A model generated the notes under the pieces. The model did no database searches, was not told where the DNA came from, and saw only the letters and a program-made list of their open reading frames with translations. From contig OZ024833.1 in assembly GCA_964016985.1 (NCBI GenBank), positions 58,231,463-58,295,462 of the forward strand: a stretch of DNA of 64,000 nucleotides, read 5' to 3'. Source of the DNA: Anodontia alba (taxonomy: Eukaryota > Mollusca > Bivalvia > Lucinida > Lucinidae). Position 1 is the first letter of the stretch; every line of letters begins with the position of its first letter. The position numbers were made by a program, and so were the translations under genes. Shown here piece after piece: positions 40,602-50,861 of the stretch.

Positions 40602-41104
40602 ATCTAATAATGCTGAACTGCAAAGCTTTTTTCTCATGATCATGTTTTGTGAATCTCGACAACAATCACACTGAGTAGATATACATGTATATTTCCTGTA
40701 ATTTTGCAATGATATTTGGACCCTACCATGTGAAAATGTCTTCGGGCATACAAGGACAACGATGGCCTAGATCATCCTGCACATCTGCACAGTATAATCA
40801 GGGTCTACACTGTCCACAAACAGAATCATTTGATACTATAGAATGTTTAAATGGAGAGCAAATGCCCGGATGTGACTGGGTATGTGCAGGATGATGTGAA
40901 TCCATACATTTTGCACATGTTCAAAGGCACTTTTTTGCTTGACATGGCCCGTATAAAGCTTTATGTGATTTTAATTGATACATTTGAATCAGTAACAACA
41001 TCACTTAACCCAATGTATACTTAATAGACTCTCCCACACTATATATTGGAAGAGTCTAATTTCAATTTTAGATACGTCCTGCTATGAGATTTACATATTC
41101 CTAG
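40602..41104. other. Unassigned; a decayed GATCAG-type core (40725-40830)
   Basis: CCTAGATCATCCTGCACATC and CAGTATAATCAGGGTCTACA echo MITE cores. The open frame there has no family resemblance. Confidence 0.4.
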
Positions 41105-41227
41105 AGAGAAATGGCTAAACTATTTGCAAACAGTGGAGACCCTGATCAGACGCCGCATTCTGTGGCAGCTGATCTGGGTCTGCACTGTTTGCCAATTACC
41201 CTTTTACCCGACTACAATGGGTTAAAA
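41105..41227. mobile_element. MITE-D3 fragment
   Basis: TTGCAAACAGTGGAGACCCT with partner GATCTGGGTCTGCACTGTTT, then GACTACAATGGGTTAA. Left end lost. 41228-41559 shows no gene or repeat. Confidence 0.6.
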
Positions 41228-41559
41228 GACAACTGCAGCTAGCAACAATCTTTTTGGGTTGGGGTGATGATCAGAAAATGATCAACTCAGAATTGGGAGA
41301 CAGACAGAGACAGCGGTGAAGGACTGAATTAAACTGAAAAGAGAATGAAAGGAGAGAGCCAGCGGGAGGATAAGTTTAATATTTATCGAGAAATTCTTAT
41401 TTTTTTATGTAAAAACACCAAGAAAAATGTCAAATGTCTGCCCTACTTGCTGCAAATATTAAAAGAGTTCAAATTTTGTTGTCATTGAAATATAAAACTA
41501 AAACAAAGAAAAACAAGAAATCAGAGGAACAGTATCAACTTTACTGCTGTATTTAACTA

Positions 41560-41765
41560 TTAACCTTTACCTCTCCCAGGGTTGATTCAGCAGATGACAA
41601 AACAACTGGCAACAGTTTCTCTTTTTTCATGAGAAACAGGCCTGACATTTCATGAAAATAGTCTCCTAGACAATTTGCATAAAATGTCAAAGCCTACTTT
41701 CTGGGGATAATAAGAAAAATATTTCAAAATGTCACCTGCTGTATTTTTACAATATGCTTTGCATT
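41560..41765. mobile_element. MITE-C copy
   Basis: TTAACCTTTACCTCTCCCAG start; arms GGCCTGACATTTCATG / CATAAAATGTCAAAGCC; decayed right end AATATGCTTTGCATTG. Confidence 0.6.
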
Positions 41766-41904
41766 GAAAAAAAAAAAAAAGCATTAAAAGTATGGTGGTG
41801 TTAACCACACAAGTACAGTCTGATTGGACAGTCATGTCTCCCTAATCTTGGAAGATGTCTCCCATGAGGGAAATGTGACATCTGCAAAATTTTCTGGGCT
41901 AGCT

Positions 41905-42098
41905 TTATCCCTGAGCACCAGTCACAACCTCATCAGACGACAGTCTAAAGATCTTTTCTCTCTGAAAATAAGGCTTGATATTTCATGTGAATCATCTACC
42001 TAGCAGATGGTTTACGTGAAATGTCTGACCTTATTGTCACTGAAAAATAAAAATAAAATTAGACTGTTGTCTGCAACAATTTTGAATGGTGCTAGAGC
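41905..42098. mobile_element. MITE-C' copy
   Basis: Arms AATAAGGCTTGATATTTCAT and inverse around 41998 (CTACCTAGCAGATGG). Right end GGTGCTAGAGC before TTAA at 42099-42102, which is shared with the next element. Confidence 0.65.
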
Positions 42099-42102
42099 TT
42101 TA

Positions 42103-42336
42103 ACCCTTAAACTGCCAATCACAACAATTGTCATCTGCTTGTCATCTGCTTGTGATTTTAAAAGTCATTTTTGCAAACAGTGTAGACCCAGATCAGACTG
42201 CTCCTAGCAGTCTGATCAGGGTCCACACTGTTTGCCTGTATGCAAAGACAGGTTTGAAAAGTTTGCAAGAATATTCAGCAGACGACATAAACAGACGACA
42301 TTTTCAGATGCAGGTTTTGGACCTGGCATTTTAAGG
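42103..42336. mobile_element. MITE-C'' copy: C' ends with the B/D core
   Basis: TTAA at 42099-42102 and 42337-42340. CCCTTAAACTGCCA start and TGGCATTTTAAGG end. The inside is the core TTTGCAAACAGTGTAGACCC, centre CTGCTCCTAGCAG, inverse, and GACGACATAAACAGACGACA. Second copy at 49479. Confidence 0.78.
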
Positions 42337-42346
42337 TTAAGAGTTA

Positions 42347-42640
42347 AATTAACCCATTTTAGTCTGGAGACTGACCCCAAATAGGTAACTGGCAAACAGT
42401 GCAGTCCCAGATCAGATGCTGCAGAAAGCAACATCTGATCAGGGTCTATACTGTTTGCATCAAATGCAAGAATTTCTATACAAAATAGTAATAAAAATTA
42501 ACCAGACATCCTGCTATTGGAAACAGACGGGTCCAAAGAGTTGTGGTAGAACTTATGGAATTTGCTTGTTTGGAATGGACTCTTCTAAGAAGAGTCCATC
42601 CCAAACAAGCAAATTCTATAAGAAATTCATGTCCCCCGCC
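42347..42640. mobile_element. MITE-D3-type element followed by R repeat
   Basis: 42347-42480: TTAACCCATTTTAGTCTGGA, then core AACTGGCAAACAGTGCAGTC and inverse TATACTGTTTGC. 42495-42640: R motif ACCAGACATCCTGCTATTGG, with a hairpin GAATTTGCTTGTTTGG..CCAAACAAGCAAATTC at 42558-42614. Confidence 0.6.
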
Positions 42641-42699
42641 TTATTTTTATTTGAGCTATTAAAAATGGGTAAGTTAACTGGCGGACCACTGAAGCATTG

Positions 42700-43433
42700 A
42701 AGCTGGAAAAAAGCTAAAAATGCGGAAAAAAAATAAATAAATAATATTAATAATCAAAAAACATAATTTCAAGATTCCAAGAGCACATGTATATCCTCAG
42801 ACCACAAGCAAAATGCCTGTAAAGGTTCAGAAGCATTTGCTTAAAGCTGTGGGAGGAGTTGGGCTCGCAAGGTACCTACTACTATATGCACTTTCAGAGT
42901 ATTGAAGCATGAAAAAAGTCTATGTTAAAAGTTAAAAATGTGAAAAAAGTAAAAAAAAAAAGAGTAATTTCAAGATTCTGTAAAAAGCATATGCTTATCT
43001 TCAGACAAAACATCTGAAAAGTTTCTGTGGGAATGGTATAAAACTGTAGGAGGAGTTGCACTCACAAGGCATCTACTACATATACACTTTCATAGTATTG
43101 AAGCATGAAAAAAAGTCTAAGTTAAAACATGTGTATAGTTTCAGTGGGAATGGTATAAAACTGTAGGAGGAGTTGCACTCACAAGGTACCTACTACATAT
43201 ACACTTTCATAGTACTGAAGCATGAAAAAAAGTCTAAGTTAAAAATGTGAAAAATTTGAAAAAAATTATTTCAAGATTCTGTAAAAAGTACAAGCATATC
43301 TTAAGACCATGATTAAGAAACCTGTGGTGTCAGAGGGATCGGTATAAAACTGTAGGAGGAGTTGCGCTCACATAGTTCCCACTACAAACTCAGAACCATG
43401 CAAAAAATGTCTAAGTTAAAAATGTGAAATAAA
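42700..43433. repeat. Tandem array of about 190-bp units, continued at 44439-44570
   Basis: AATTTCAAGATTCTGTAAAA recurs at 42767, 42966 and 43267, with TAAAACTGTAGGAGGAGTTG and ATTGAAGCATGAAAAAAGTC. 44457 resumes with TTTAAGGATTCTGTAAAAAG. P8 is inserted within the array. Confidence 0.75.
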
Positions 43434-44438
43434 AGCACCGCAAGCATAATACCCCACCATAGCAATTATTTGTTTATGTTTTAAAGTTATCGTTGCAAAA
43501 ATGCCTGGAAAGAAAATGACGAAGGGACAGATAACAATCCTAAACCAGATCTTGATAATATCAATGGACAGATAACAATCCTAAACCAGATCTTGATAAT
43601 ATCAATGCATATAGGAAGTTTGGTTAAAAGGCCTTGTGAAAAAGTTAAAAAATGTGAAATAAAAGCACCACAAGGATAATACCCCGCCATAGCAATTATT
43701 TGTTTATGTATTAAAGTTATCGTTGCAAAAATGTCTGGAAAGAAAATGACGGAGGGACAGATAACAATCCTAAACCAGATCTTGATATCTATGGACAGAT
43801 AACAATCCTACACCAGATCTTGATAATATCAATGCATATAGCAAGTTTGGTTAAAAGGCCTTGTGATTTACTCAAGTTATCGTCCGGAAATGAAAATATG
43901 GGCGTGTCTCGGGCAGATAACTCTGTAAAAATTTGACGAAATTTGCCTATTAGCAATTCCAAAACAGATCTCCTTAAGGTCAATGCATATAGCAAGTTTG
44001 GTTAAAATCCCTTGTTATTTACTTAAGTTATCGTCTGGAAATGAAAATATGGGTGTGTCTCGGGCAGATAACTCCGTAAAAATTTGACGAAATTTGCCCA
44101 TTAGCAATTCCATACCAGATCTCCTTAATGTCAATATATATAGCAAGTTTGGTTAAAATCCCTGGTTATTTACTCAAGTTATTGTCCGGAAACGAAAATA
44201 TGGGCGTGTCTCAGGCAGATAACTCCGTAAAAATTTTATGAAATTTGCCCATTAGCAATCCAAAACCAGATCTCCTTAATGTCAATGCACATACCAAGTT
44301 TGGTGAAAATCCATTGATGTTTACTCAAGTTATCATCCGGAAAAGAAAAATGGACGGACAGACGACAGATGGATGGACAGACACACGAACGTCCAACATG
44401 AAACCATAATACCCCACCACTATTGTGTGGCAGGGTAT
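43434..44438 (+). mobile_element. HEL P8: pearl-like element
   Basis: Begins AAAAGCACCGCAAGCATAAT. A 230-bp first block is duplicated (43434, 43668). Four units of about 150 bp then start at GTTATCGTCCGGAAATGAAA (43877, 44028, 44179, 44329). Microsatellite ATGGACGGACAGACG, terminal hairpin ATACCCCACCACTATTGTG..GGGTAT at 44408-44438. It interrupts the surrounding 190-bp array. Confidence 0.75.
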
Positions 44439-44570
44439 AAAAAGTGAAAAAAATTAATTTAAGGATTCTGTAAAAAGCACATGCAAATCTTCAGACCATG
44501 ATTAAAACACCTGTAGTTTCAAAAGGATTGGTCCAAACCTTTAGGAGGAGTTGCGCTCACAAGGTTACCT

Positions 44571-44914
44571 ACTACAAACTCGGAAACAGGCACCTTGCAT
44601 CACACACCAAGGAAAGCCGATACCATGTCCCCTCGCTTTTCTTCAAAAAGGTGGGGGACAATAAATGGGTTAACATCACTGAATAGGGATGTGGCATATA
44701 AACACACACTTCTGGCTTGTCACCAGTTTCTCAAATTAGTTTTGTAAACAGTATTTTATTACCTGAAAACATGTGATGTGACAGTTTTCTTTTGTAAAAC
44801 TATGATTCACTGTTGTTTTCCTTTCTCTTTATAATTTGCACAGAGAAAAGGTGACCTTGATTTACTTGTGGCAAGTGAGTTATTGTATCACCATAACCTA
44901 CCCATCAGTTTCTA
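44571..44914. other. No recognisable feature
   Basis: No gene or repeat stands out; open frames are short. Confidence 0.4.
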
Positions 44915-45205
44915 ACCCTTAGCATGCTGGGTAAAAAAAAAAATTAAGCAGACAACTTTTTTAAACATTTTTCTTAATTTTCTCAGAAAACAGTATTTGA
45001 CATTTTATGCAAATTGTCTCCATTTTGAAATATTTTTCTTAGTTTTCCTAGAAACACGATGACATTTCATGCAAATTAGACAATCTGCATGAAATGTCAA
45101 ATCCAGTGACAATTTGCATGAAATGTCAAATCCTGTTTTCTGAGAGAAATAAGAAAAATATTTCAAAATGCTGTCTGCCAAAAATTTTACCAAGAGTGCT
45201 AAGCA
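44915..45205. mobile_element. MITE-C copy with duplicated arms
   Basis: Starts CCCTTAGCATGCTGGG after CTAA, ends GAGTGCTAAGCA before TTAA at 45206-45209. The arm GACATTTYATGCAAATT occurs twice and its inverse twice, so a partial copy sits within another. Confidence 0.7.
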
Positions 45206-45519
45206 TTAACATGGGATAACAAAGCAAATCATGAAATACAGCAAGAAATTGCAACAGTAAAAATACTAAAACAGACTATAGAGCATGACCTTGTTTCAAT
45301 TTCACAGGTAAAACCTGGTGTGGCAAAATGCTTATGTACATTGCCACCAGGTATTTTAGGTACTTGTGTACCTAAAAATCAATAGAAAGAAGAATGAGCT
45401 TAAAGGCATTTTAAAGTCACCCCATTACAATAATAATAGAATGATGTTAGTACTACAGATCAGTGGTAGAGCTACCATATACAAATATATTAATGCATGT
45501 AACCTAAATACTCATTACC
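45206..45519. other. No recognisable feature
   Basis: A short inverted pair GCCACCAGGTATTTTAGGTA lies near 45345. Otherwise nothing. Confidence 0.4.
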
Positions 45520-45690
45520 ATACATGTCCTAAAATCTGAACCAATCCATATTACTACCTGTTGATCTGTCTTAAAAACTGCTGAATGAGTGGTCCTTAGT
45601 AATGATCAGATGCCATGTTTTGTGGCATCTGATCCTGTCTACACTGTTTGCTCTGTCCTGTCTGTCCCAATATTTAAGCTATTCATAGCA
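45520..45690. mobile_element. MITE-D copy, decayed
   Basis: ACCATACATGTCCTAAAATC left; TACTACCTGTTGATCTGTCT; core remnant AGATGCCATGTTTTGTGGCA; right TGTCTGTCCCAATATTTAAG. Confidence 0.6.
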
Positions 45691-46264
45691 GATTCCTATT
45701 TTCCCACAAAAACATTAGAATCCCAGGTTATTTTATTTTCATGGAGAAATGGACGGGTGAGAGTCAGAAAGGGGTGGGAGTTAATGCCATTTTCAGTACA
45801 CGTTTTGGTTACATATGGCTGACCATATGGGCTGACCAGTTTGAAGGGTGAACAAGCTGGATCGCTGCCTGCTGGCAAGTAAAATGGTGACTTTCATATT
45901 AAATTACTTGAGATGGGTATCGACCGATCATCAGTTTTGTAAAACAATAATTGAATAATTTTGACTGAATAATTTAAAAGCCCTTTTTTAAGTGCTGGAT
46001 GCAAAATTTGATACTCTTGATAGTCTTCCATTTTTTTTGGAAAGTGAGACATTAATTTTGTGACTGCCTGTTTGCTTTCCTGCAAATTAAGTCCCTTCTG
46101 AAAAGGGGTCTTCTCTAAAAGGAAAGAATTTCTTTCCTTTTAGAATAGACCCCCTTTCAGATGGGAGGCAAAACAATGGTGACAAATGTTGTCTCCCCTG
46201 AAAGTGAATCCACTCCTCTTAAATCCAAACAAATACACAAATGCAAAGTTAACATATTTTCCTT
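45691..46264. repeat. Unassigned except a MITE-H hairpin (46090-46163)
   Basis: H palindrome: TCTGAAAAGGGGTCTTCTCT and AATAGACCCCCTTTCAGA with AAAGGAAAGAATTTC centre. No gene supported in the rest. Confidence 0.55.
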
Positions 46265-46740
46265 GATAAGTTACCGTAATAATCTAAGTATTGGGACAGA
46301 CTGGCCTGAGCAAACAGTTTAGATACAGATCAGGGCCCAGCTGTTCAAAGCTAATGATGTCGTTAGTTAACGATTCGTTAAATTGTACATTGAGTGATAC
46401 GCAAATATGCTGAAATTTTTTGCTGAAAAAAATGTGAGTAGCTTTTGCAAAAGTTCAAAAGCCGCTCACATTTTTTCAGCAAAAAATATCAGAATATTGT
46501 ATATTGAATCTGCTTAAACAGTTAACGAAATGACCCTTAACAAGCTCGTTAAGCTAACAACGCTTTGAACAACTAGGCCCAGACTGCACAGAATGTGGCA
46601 TCTGATCAGGGCCAACACTGTTCGCCACTCATTCCGCAATATTTTATACACATCATCAGTTAGCATAGTTAGTTTTTTCCAGTGTTAGGACAAGAATGGT
46701 AAGTAGCTACAGGTCACAATACTTAGGGTATTTAAGGTAG
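46265..46740. mobile_element. MITE-D split by MITE-E
   Basis: Left TTACCGTAATAATCTAAGTA, GGCCTGAGCAAACAGTTTAG; resumes at 46579 with GACTGCACAGAATGTGGCAT, CACTCATTCCGCAATATTTT, ending AATACTTAGGGTATTTAAGG. Confidence 0.75.
46333..46578. mobile_element. MITE-E copy nested in MITE-D
   Basis: GGGCCCAGCTGTTCAAAGC start and TTGAACAACTAGGCCC end; centre palindrome GTGAGTAGCTTTTGCAAAAG. A 2-3-bp target duplication (AG/CAG) is possible but ambiguous. Confidence 0.8.
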
Positions 46741-46784
46741 CTTTTTGGATGATAAGACTACATGTATTTATATTTTACAGGTAG

Positions 46785-46963
46785 CCTTTACCACTCTCTT
46801 GGCTAATTCAATAGACAACAAATAGATGATATTTCTCTTATTTTTTGCTAGTAAACAGGATTTGAAATTGTACATCAATTTGCATAAAATGTCAAAACCT
46901 GTTCCTGGGAAAAATAAGAAAAATATTGCAATTTGTTGTCTGCTGAATAGGAAATAAGTTTAA
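46785..46963. mobile_element. MITE-C copy
   Basis: CCTTTACCACTCTCTTGGCT left; arms AACAGGATTTGAAATTG / AAAATGTCAAAACCTGTT; right end missing. A C right end AATTTTATCCAGCATGCTAA appears alone at 46998-47025. Confidence 0.6.
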
Positions 46964-47025
46964 GACACCTGACATGTTATCAATAGTGTTGAGAGGGACC
47001 AAAATTTTATCCAGCATGCTAAGTG

Positions 47026-47308
47026 TTAACACTGTGATCAATAAAAAAAATATTTTACAACATGTGACATGTTATCTGTGTGTCAAGACAGACCAGAATT
47101 TTTGCTGACGAAATTTCTGCTCAGGGCAAAATACTGCAGAAGGTACTTCTGGAATTCCATGTTGGATCTGCAGAATCAGAGCAATAAAATCCTGCAGAAA
47201 TTAACTGCTACTCAGTATATTACATTATTAGTTAGCAACTTACATCACAGATCCCAATCAGTCTGCATGTTTATTCTAATCTGGTTTATGCTAGTCATAT
47301 GACTGCAT
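47026..47308. other. No recognisable feature
   Basis: A 77-codon open frame lies here with no family resemblance. Confidence 0.4.
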
Positions 47309-47600
47309 CAGCGTCAGTGGCTCAGTCTGATGCATGTCTGACTGGTGATCAGGTCGGGGTTTCAATCCCCAAGGGGTCAGCCAACATTCTTTCATGAAAT
47401 AATTTTTAAGGTCATCCTCTCCCTTCTGCTGATTCAAGAAAGTCAGTTGTCAATTTCTTGCAAAAGAATGTGCACAAGTACTGATTAACTGCTTGAAGGA
47501 CTAAGCCTGTCCAGGAAAAGTGTGGTTAGGTAAACTGACTGTCTCAACATGACCTTAACAGTGTTGACTGGGTCCTTAAACTCCAAACCAACCAACCATG
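47309..47600 (+). mobile_element. SINE1 copy, plus orientation, divergent
   Basis: Head GTCAGTGGCTCAGTCTGATG with a B-box-like GGTTTCAATCCCC, central domain (AACATTCTTTCATGAAATAA), and 3' end GTTGACTGGGTCCTTAAACT with CCAAACCAACCAACC instead of the usual tail. The 3' end is the left arm of the perfect palindrome at 47560-47637. Confidence 0.8.
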
Positions 47601-47637
47601 GTTGGTTGGTTTGGAGTTTAAGGACCCAGTCAACACT
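47560..47637. repeat. 78-bp perfect palindrome at a SINE1 3' end
   Basis: 39-bp arms without mismatch, centred between 47598 and 47599 (CAACCAT/GGTTG). The left arm is the SINE1 3' end from GTGTTGACTGGG; the right arm is its exact inverse. 47638-47944 is unassigned. Confidence 0.95.
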
Positions 47638-47944
47638 ATTAACCACGTGTTAAACAGTCGTTTTGTGCTTGGTGAGAATCATTTTATCTCAGTGTTCTTT
47701 CTTTTCTCCATGACATTAAGTGACATGCTGTGGACCTAAAGATATCAGCAGATATGTTGGGGAAGTTTTGTTTGGCCTCCCACAGAATGGGGACAGTCAG
47801 GATAACCACAGTGCTTGCCGAATAAAAATATCAGCACATCAGGATCTAAACTATTTCTCATATGGTGAATGGGTATACTTATAAGATTTTCGGCCATTTT
47901 GGACAAGGAAGACAGTTGTGACTTCCTGTCTGCTTTCCAGTACA

Positions 47945-48559
47945 TTCATTCCCTTCTGATAAGAGGTCTACTCTAAAAGGAACAACTTTTAGAATTTTAG
48001 ACGGGAGCAAAAAACTTTTTAACTGAGTTGTCTCCCTTACAACTGTTCTGATTTCCCTTAATTTTCAGTTTCATTTTATTGTATGCTAAGCTGTGTAAAT
48101 GAAAACAAAGTTAGAAATGCACATGCTAGGTTTCAGATAACTTGTTTGTCCTAAATACAGCGTCATCTTAACTTCTTACCATATTTGTTCTAAACTTTGA
48201 ACTGCTTGCGTGATCAAGGTTTTTTGGGTGCAAATGCTTAAAATCCATTATGTAAGTGAGATAAGCTCTTTCAATAGCCTTTGCACTTTAACCGTCAGCA
48301 TGCTGCAAAACAACCATTAGCAAAGGGCATTTCATAATATTTTATGTTTCACCCCAAAACAAGAGAGACAATTCCAATTAACTGTCAAGCTCTGCTTTCA
48401 TGAAAACAAAAAGCAAATATTTACCATTTATCAGCAGCACATTTCACTTCCAGCAGGCCTGAGATAAAACCATGTTATATAAACAACTTAACTACAAAAC
48501 ATTTTCTGCCAATTTTCAAGGTACTAAATAAAAGGTTTGTTAGTGGATATTAAAAACAT
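47945..48559. repeat. MITE-H remnant, then unassigned sequence
   Basis: 47948-48010: TCTGATAAGAGGTCTACTCT with AAAGGAACAACTTT. From 48011 I see only a C'-like decayed arm (CAATTCCAATTAACTGTCAAG) near 48370. Confidence 0.45.
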
Positions 48560-48765
48560 ACTGCATGTTGTAGGTACTTTTAGAGAATTATCTTAGCTAA
48601 TGTGTAGCAACAACCTATTTAGGTTGTTGGTACTCATTTAGCTAAGATAATTCTCTAAAGGCGATACTCTGAAAAAAATGAGTACCCACAATGTATGTTT
48701 TATGGAGAACTGGAGAAAATTATCCCAGAATTATCATCAAATACTCCTCAACAAGTCTTCTGTAG
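48560..48765. mobile_element. MITE-A2 copy with an extra internal hairpin
   Basis: AGAGAATTATCTTAGCTAA at 48582 pairs with TTAGCTAAGATAATTCTCT at 48637. Then AATGAGTACCCACAATGTAT, ATTATCCCAGAATTATCATC and ACTCCTCAACAAGTCTTCTG (A2 right end). Confidence 0.65.
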
Positions 48766-48777
48766 TGACCAATTTAA

Positions 48778-48983
48778 CCTTTACCACTCCCTGGGCTAAT
48801 TCAGCAGACGATAACTAAACAATATCTTTTGTATTTTTCCCATAAAACGGGCTCTGACAGTTCATGCAAACTGCCTCCTGAGGAGACAATTTGCATAAAA
48901 TGTCAAATTCTGTTTTCTGGGAAAAATAAGAAAAAACATTTCAAAATGCCTTCTGCTGAAAATTTTACCCAGATTGCTATGGG
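48778..48983. mobile_element. MITE-C copy with TTAA duplication
   Basis: TTAA at 48774-48777 and 48985-48988 (one base offset). CCTTTACCACTCCCTGGGCT start; arms around 48876 (CTCCTGAGGAG); ACCCAGATTGCTATGGG end. Confidence 0.75.
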
Positions 48984-49478
48984 TTTAACACAGGTATGTA
49001 TACTTACTGAATAAACAATATGAAAAGGCCTCTGGTAAGAATTACTCCACTTCTGGTTGACGAAAATTTCAAGCAGGCAGAAAACTTAAATATTGCTGTT
49101 ATACAATCCTTTATTTTGCATACACTTTATAGGTTTGATATTTTTTTCATGAATGAGGCAAATACACATATAGTATTTCCTTATATGGTCAAATGCAATT
49201 AGTATTATTTTTTTTTTTTTGTTGTAAGCAGTAATAGGCAATCATCGATATAAATACACAGTGAATGAAGCAAAGTGGCAGCTTTATATACCAAAAGCTT
49301 TTTTTGAAAACCGCTCAGTCAAAACAAGGTTCAAATTTTAGCACACCAGTTTTTTACGATACTACAAAATGTAAACGTATTACAAAGGTATCAGAGCAAA
49401 ACGTACTAAACCAGAGCTTTTTATTCAATATCTGATTACATCTTCTGTCATTATTTAAGGGGAATGTATACACTTTAA
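48984..49478. other. AT-rich, nothing recognised
   Basis: Contains a T tract at 49208. No gene, repeat ends or hairpin. Confidence 0.4.
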
Positions 49479-49680
49479 CCCTTAAAGCGCGAGTCACAAC
49501 TATTGTCGTCTGCTTTGTCATCTGCTTGTGATTTTAAAAGTCATTTTTGCAAACAGTGTGGACCCAGATCAGACTGCTCCACACTGTTTGCCTGTATGCA
49601 AAAATAGGTTTGAAAAGTCTGCAAGAATATTCAGCAGACGACATAAACAGACGACATTTTCAGATGCAGTTTTTCTTGGG
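49479..49680. mobile_element. MITE-C'' copy
   Basis: TTAA at 49475-49478 and 49681-49684. CCCTTAAAGCGCGAG start. Same internal order as 42103-42336; the core centre is shortened (GACTGCTCCACACTG). Confidence 0.78.
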
Positions 49681-49734
49681 TTAAGAGGAGGTACCTCTGT
49701 CAAAATTGTATTGCCTCATTCAGAGAAGAGATAT

Positions 49735-50140
49735 TCTGAAAGGAAAGAATTTGCTTTCAAACCTTCAGGAGCAAATTCTTTCCTTTCAGAGTAGATCCAT
49801 TTTCAGAAGGGATACAATGTACTTCACAGCAAACCAATTTTCAGAATGGGTACAATATACTTCATAGCAGACCCATTTTCAAAAGGGGTACAATGTACTT
49901 CACTGCAGACCTATTTTCAGAAGGGGTTAAATATAATAATTATACTTCTCATTAGACCCATTTTCAAAAGTGACTTAATATTTCACAATAGACCCATTTT
50001 TCAGAAGGGCTTCAATGTACTTCACAGCAGACCCATTTTCAGAAGGGCTTCAATGTACTTCACAGAAGACCCATTTTCAGAAGGGCTTCAATGTACTTCA
50101 CAGAAGACCCATTTTCGGAGGGGTTTCAATGTACGTCACA
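49735..50140. repeat. MITE-H hairpin with a 38-bp tandem extension
   Basis: The H palindrome at 49735-49812 (AAAGGAAAGAATTTGC arms) is followed by about nine units of near 35-38 bp, each like AATGTACTTCACAGCAGACC plus CATTTTCAGAAGGG. The last units are exactly 38 bp apart (50011, 50049, 50087). The unit repeats the element's outer arm. 50141-50461 is unassigned. Confidence 0.85.
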
Positions 50141-50461
50141 TAAACTTAGGTTATAAAGTGCCAGTTACAACAGCAGCAGGGGACATCCTTAAAAAATCAT
50201 TTCTGTGAAAACAAGGTTTGCAGTGCACATAATTCACAAGTAAAGTCAAAAATATAAGTGAAGATAACCATCTGAAACAAATTGGTGAAGACTCAGTCAT
50301 TTAGTCTGAGGACAGACCCTTCATCATGCAATTAAAAAGTGAATCAAATAAGTTATCAACCATAACTGGGTTAACACTCAAGCAGACAGTTAACCACAGA
50401 ATATCCATGTTGTAACCTTAGTCTCTTTTGTAGCCAGAAACAAATTTTTAAATAACTTATA

Positions 50462-50590
50462 GACTAAGTCGCCATAAAAGTCAGGTTGGGACAGACCTTC
50501 TTGCAGAAACCTTATTTTTCTATTATCAGGAAAAAATAAAAAGAAGGTTTAGAATATTATTTGCTACAATTCTTAATGGTGTTGTAAAGG
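50462..50590. repeat. MITE-C' remnant
   Basis: GTCGCCATAAAAGTCAGG, ATTATTTGCTACAATTCTTA and GGTGTTGTAAAGG ends before TTAA at 50591-50594, which is shared with MITE-M. Confidence 0.5.
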
Positions 50591-50594
50591 TTAA

Positions 50595-50811
50595 AGTAGA
50601 TTGGCTCCAGTCTGCAGTGACTAAATATTTTTTCTTATAATCCTGTTTGATAATTCACTAAAATAAAACCGAAATAATATCAAGACTATAAAGGCTGGTC
50701 ACTAGTGACCAGCCTTTATAGTCCTGATATTATTTTGGCTTTATTTTACTGGACCCTCAAACAAGATTAAAAGAAAAAAATTAGTCACTGTAGATTGGAG
50801 CCAGTCTAGGG
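50595..50811. mobile_element. MITE-M, nearly complete palindrome with TTAA flanks
   Basis: TTAA at 50591-50594 and 50812-50815. The two halves pair almost throughout: AGATTGGCTCCAGTCTGCAG with CTGTAGATTGGAGCCAGTCT, and a perfect central palindrome at 50685-50722 (GGCTGGTCACTAGTGACCAG). Confidence 0.8.
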
Positions 50812-50861
50812 TTAATGAATCACATTTTGGTCAAATGAATTATTTCTACAATTCATCATTC

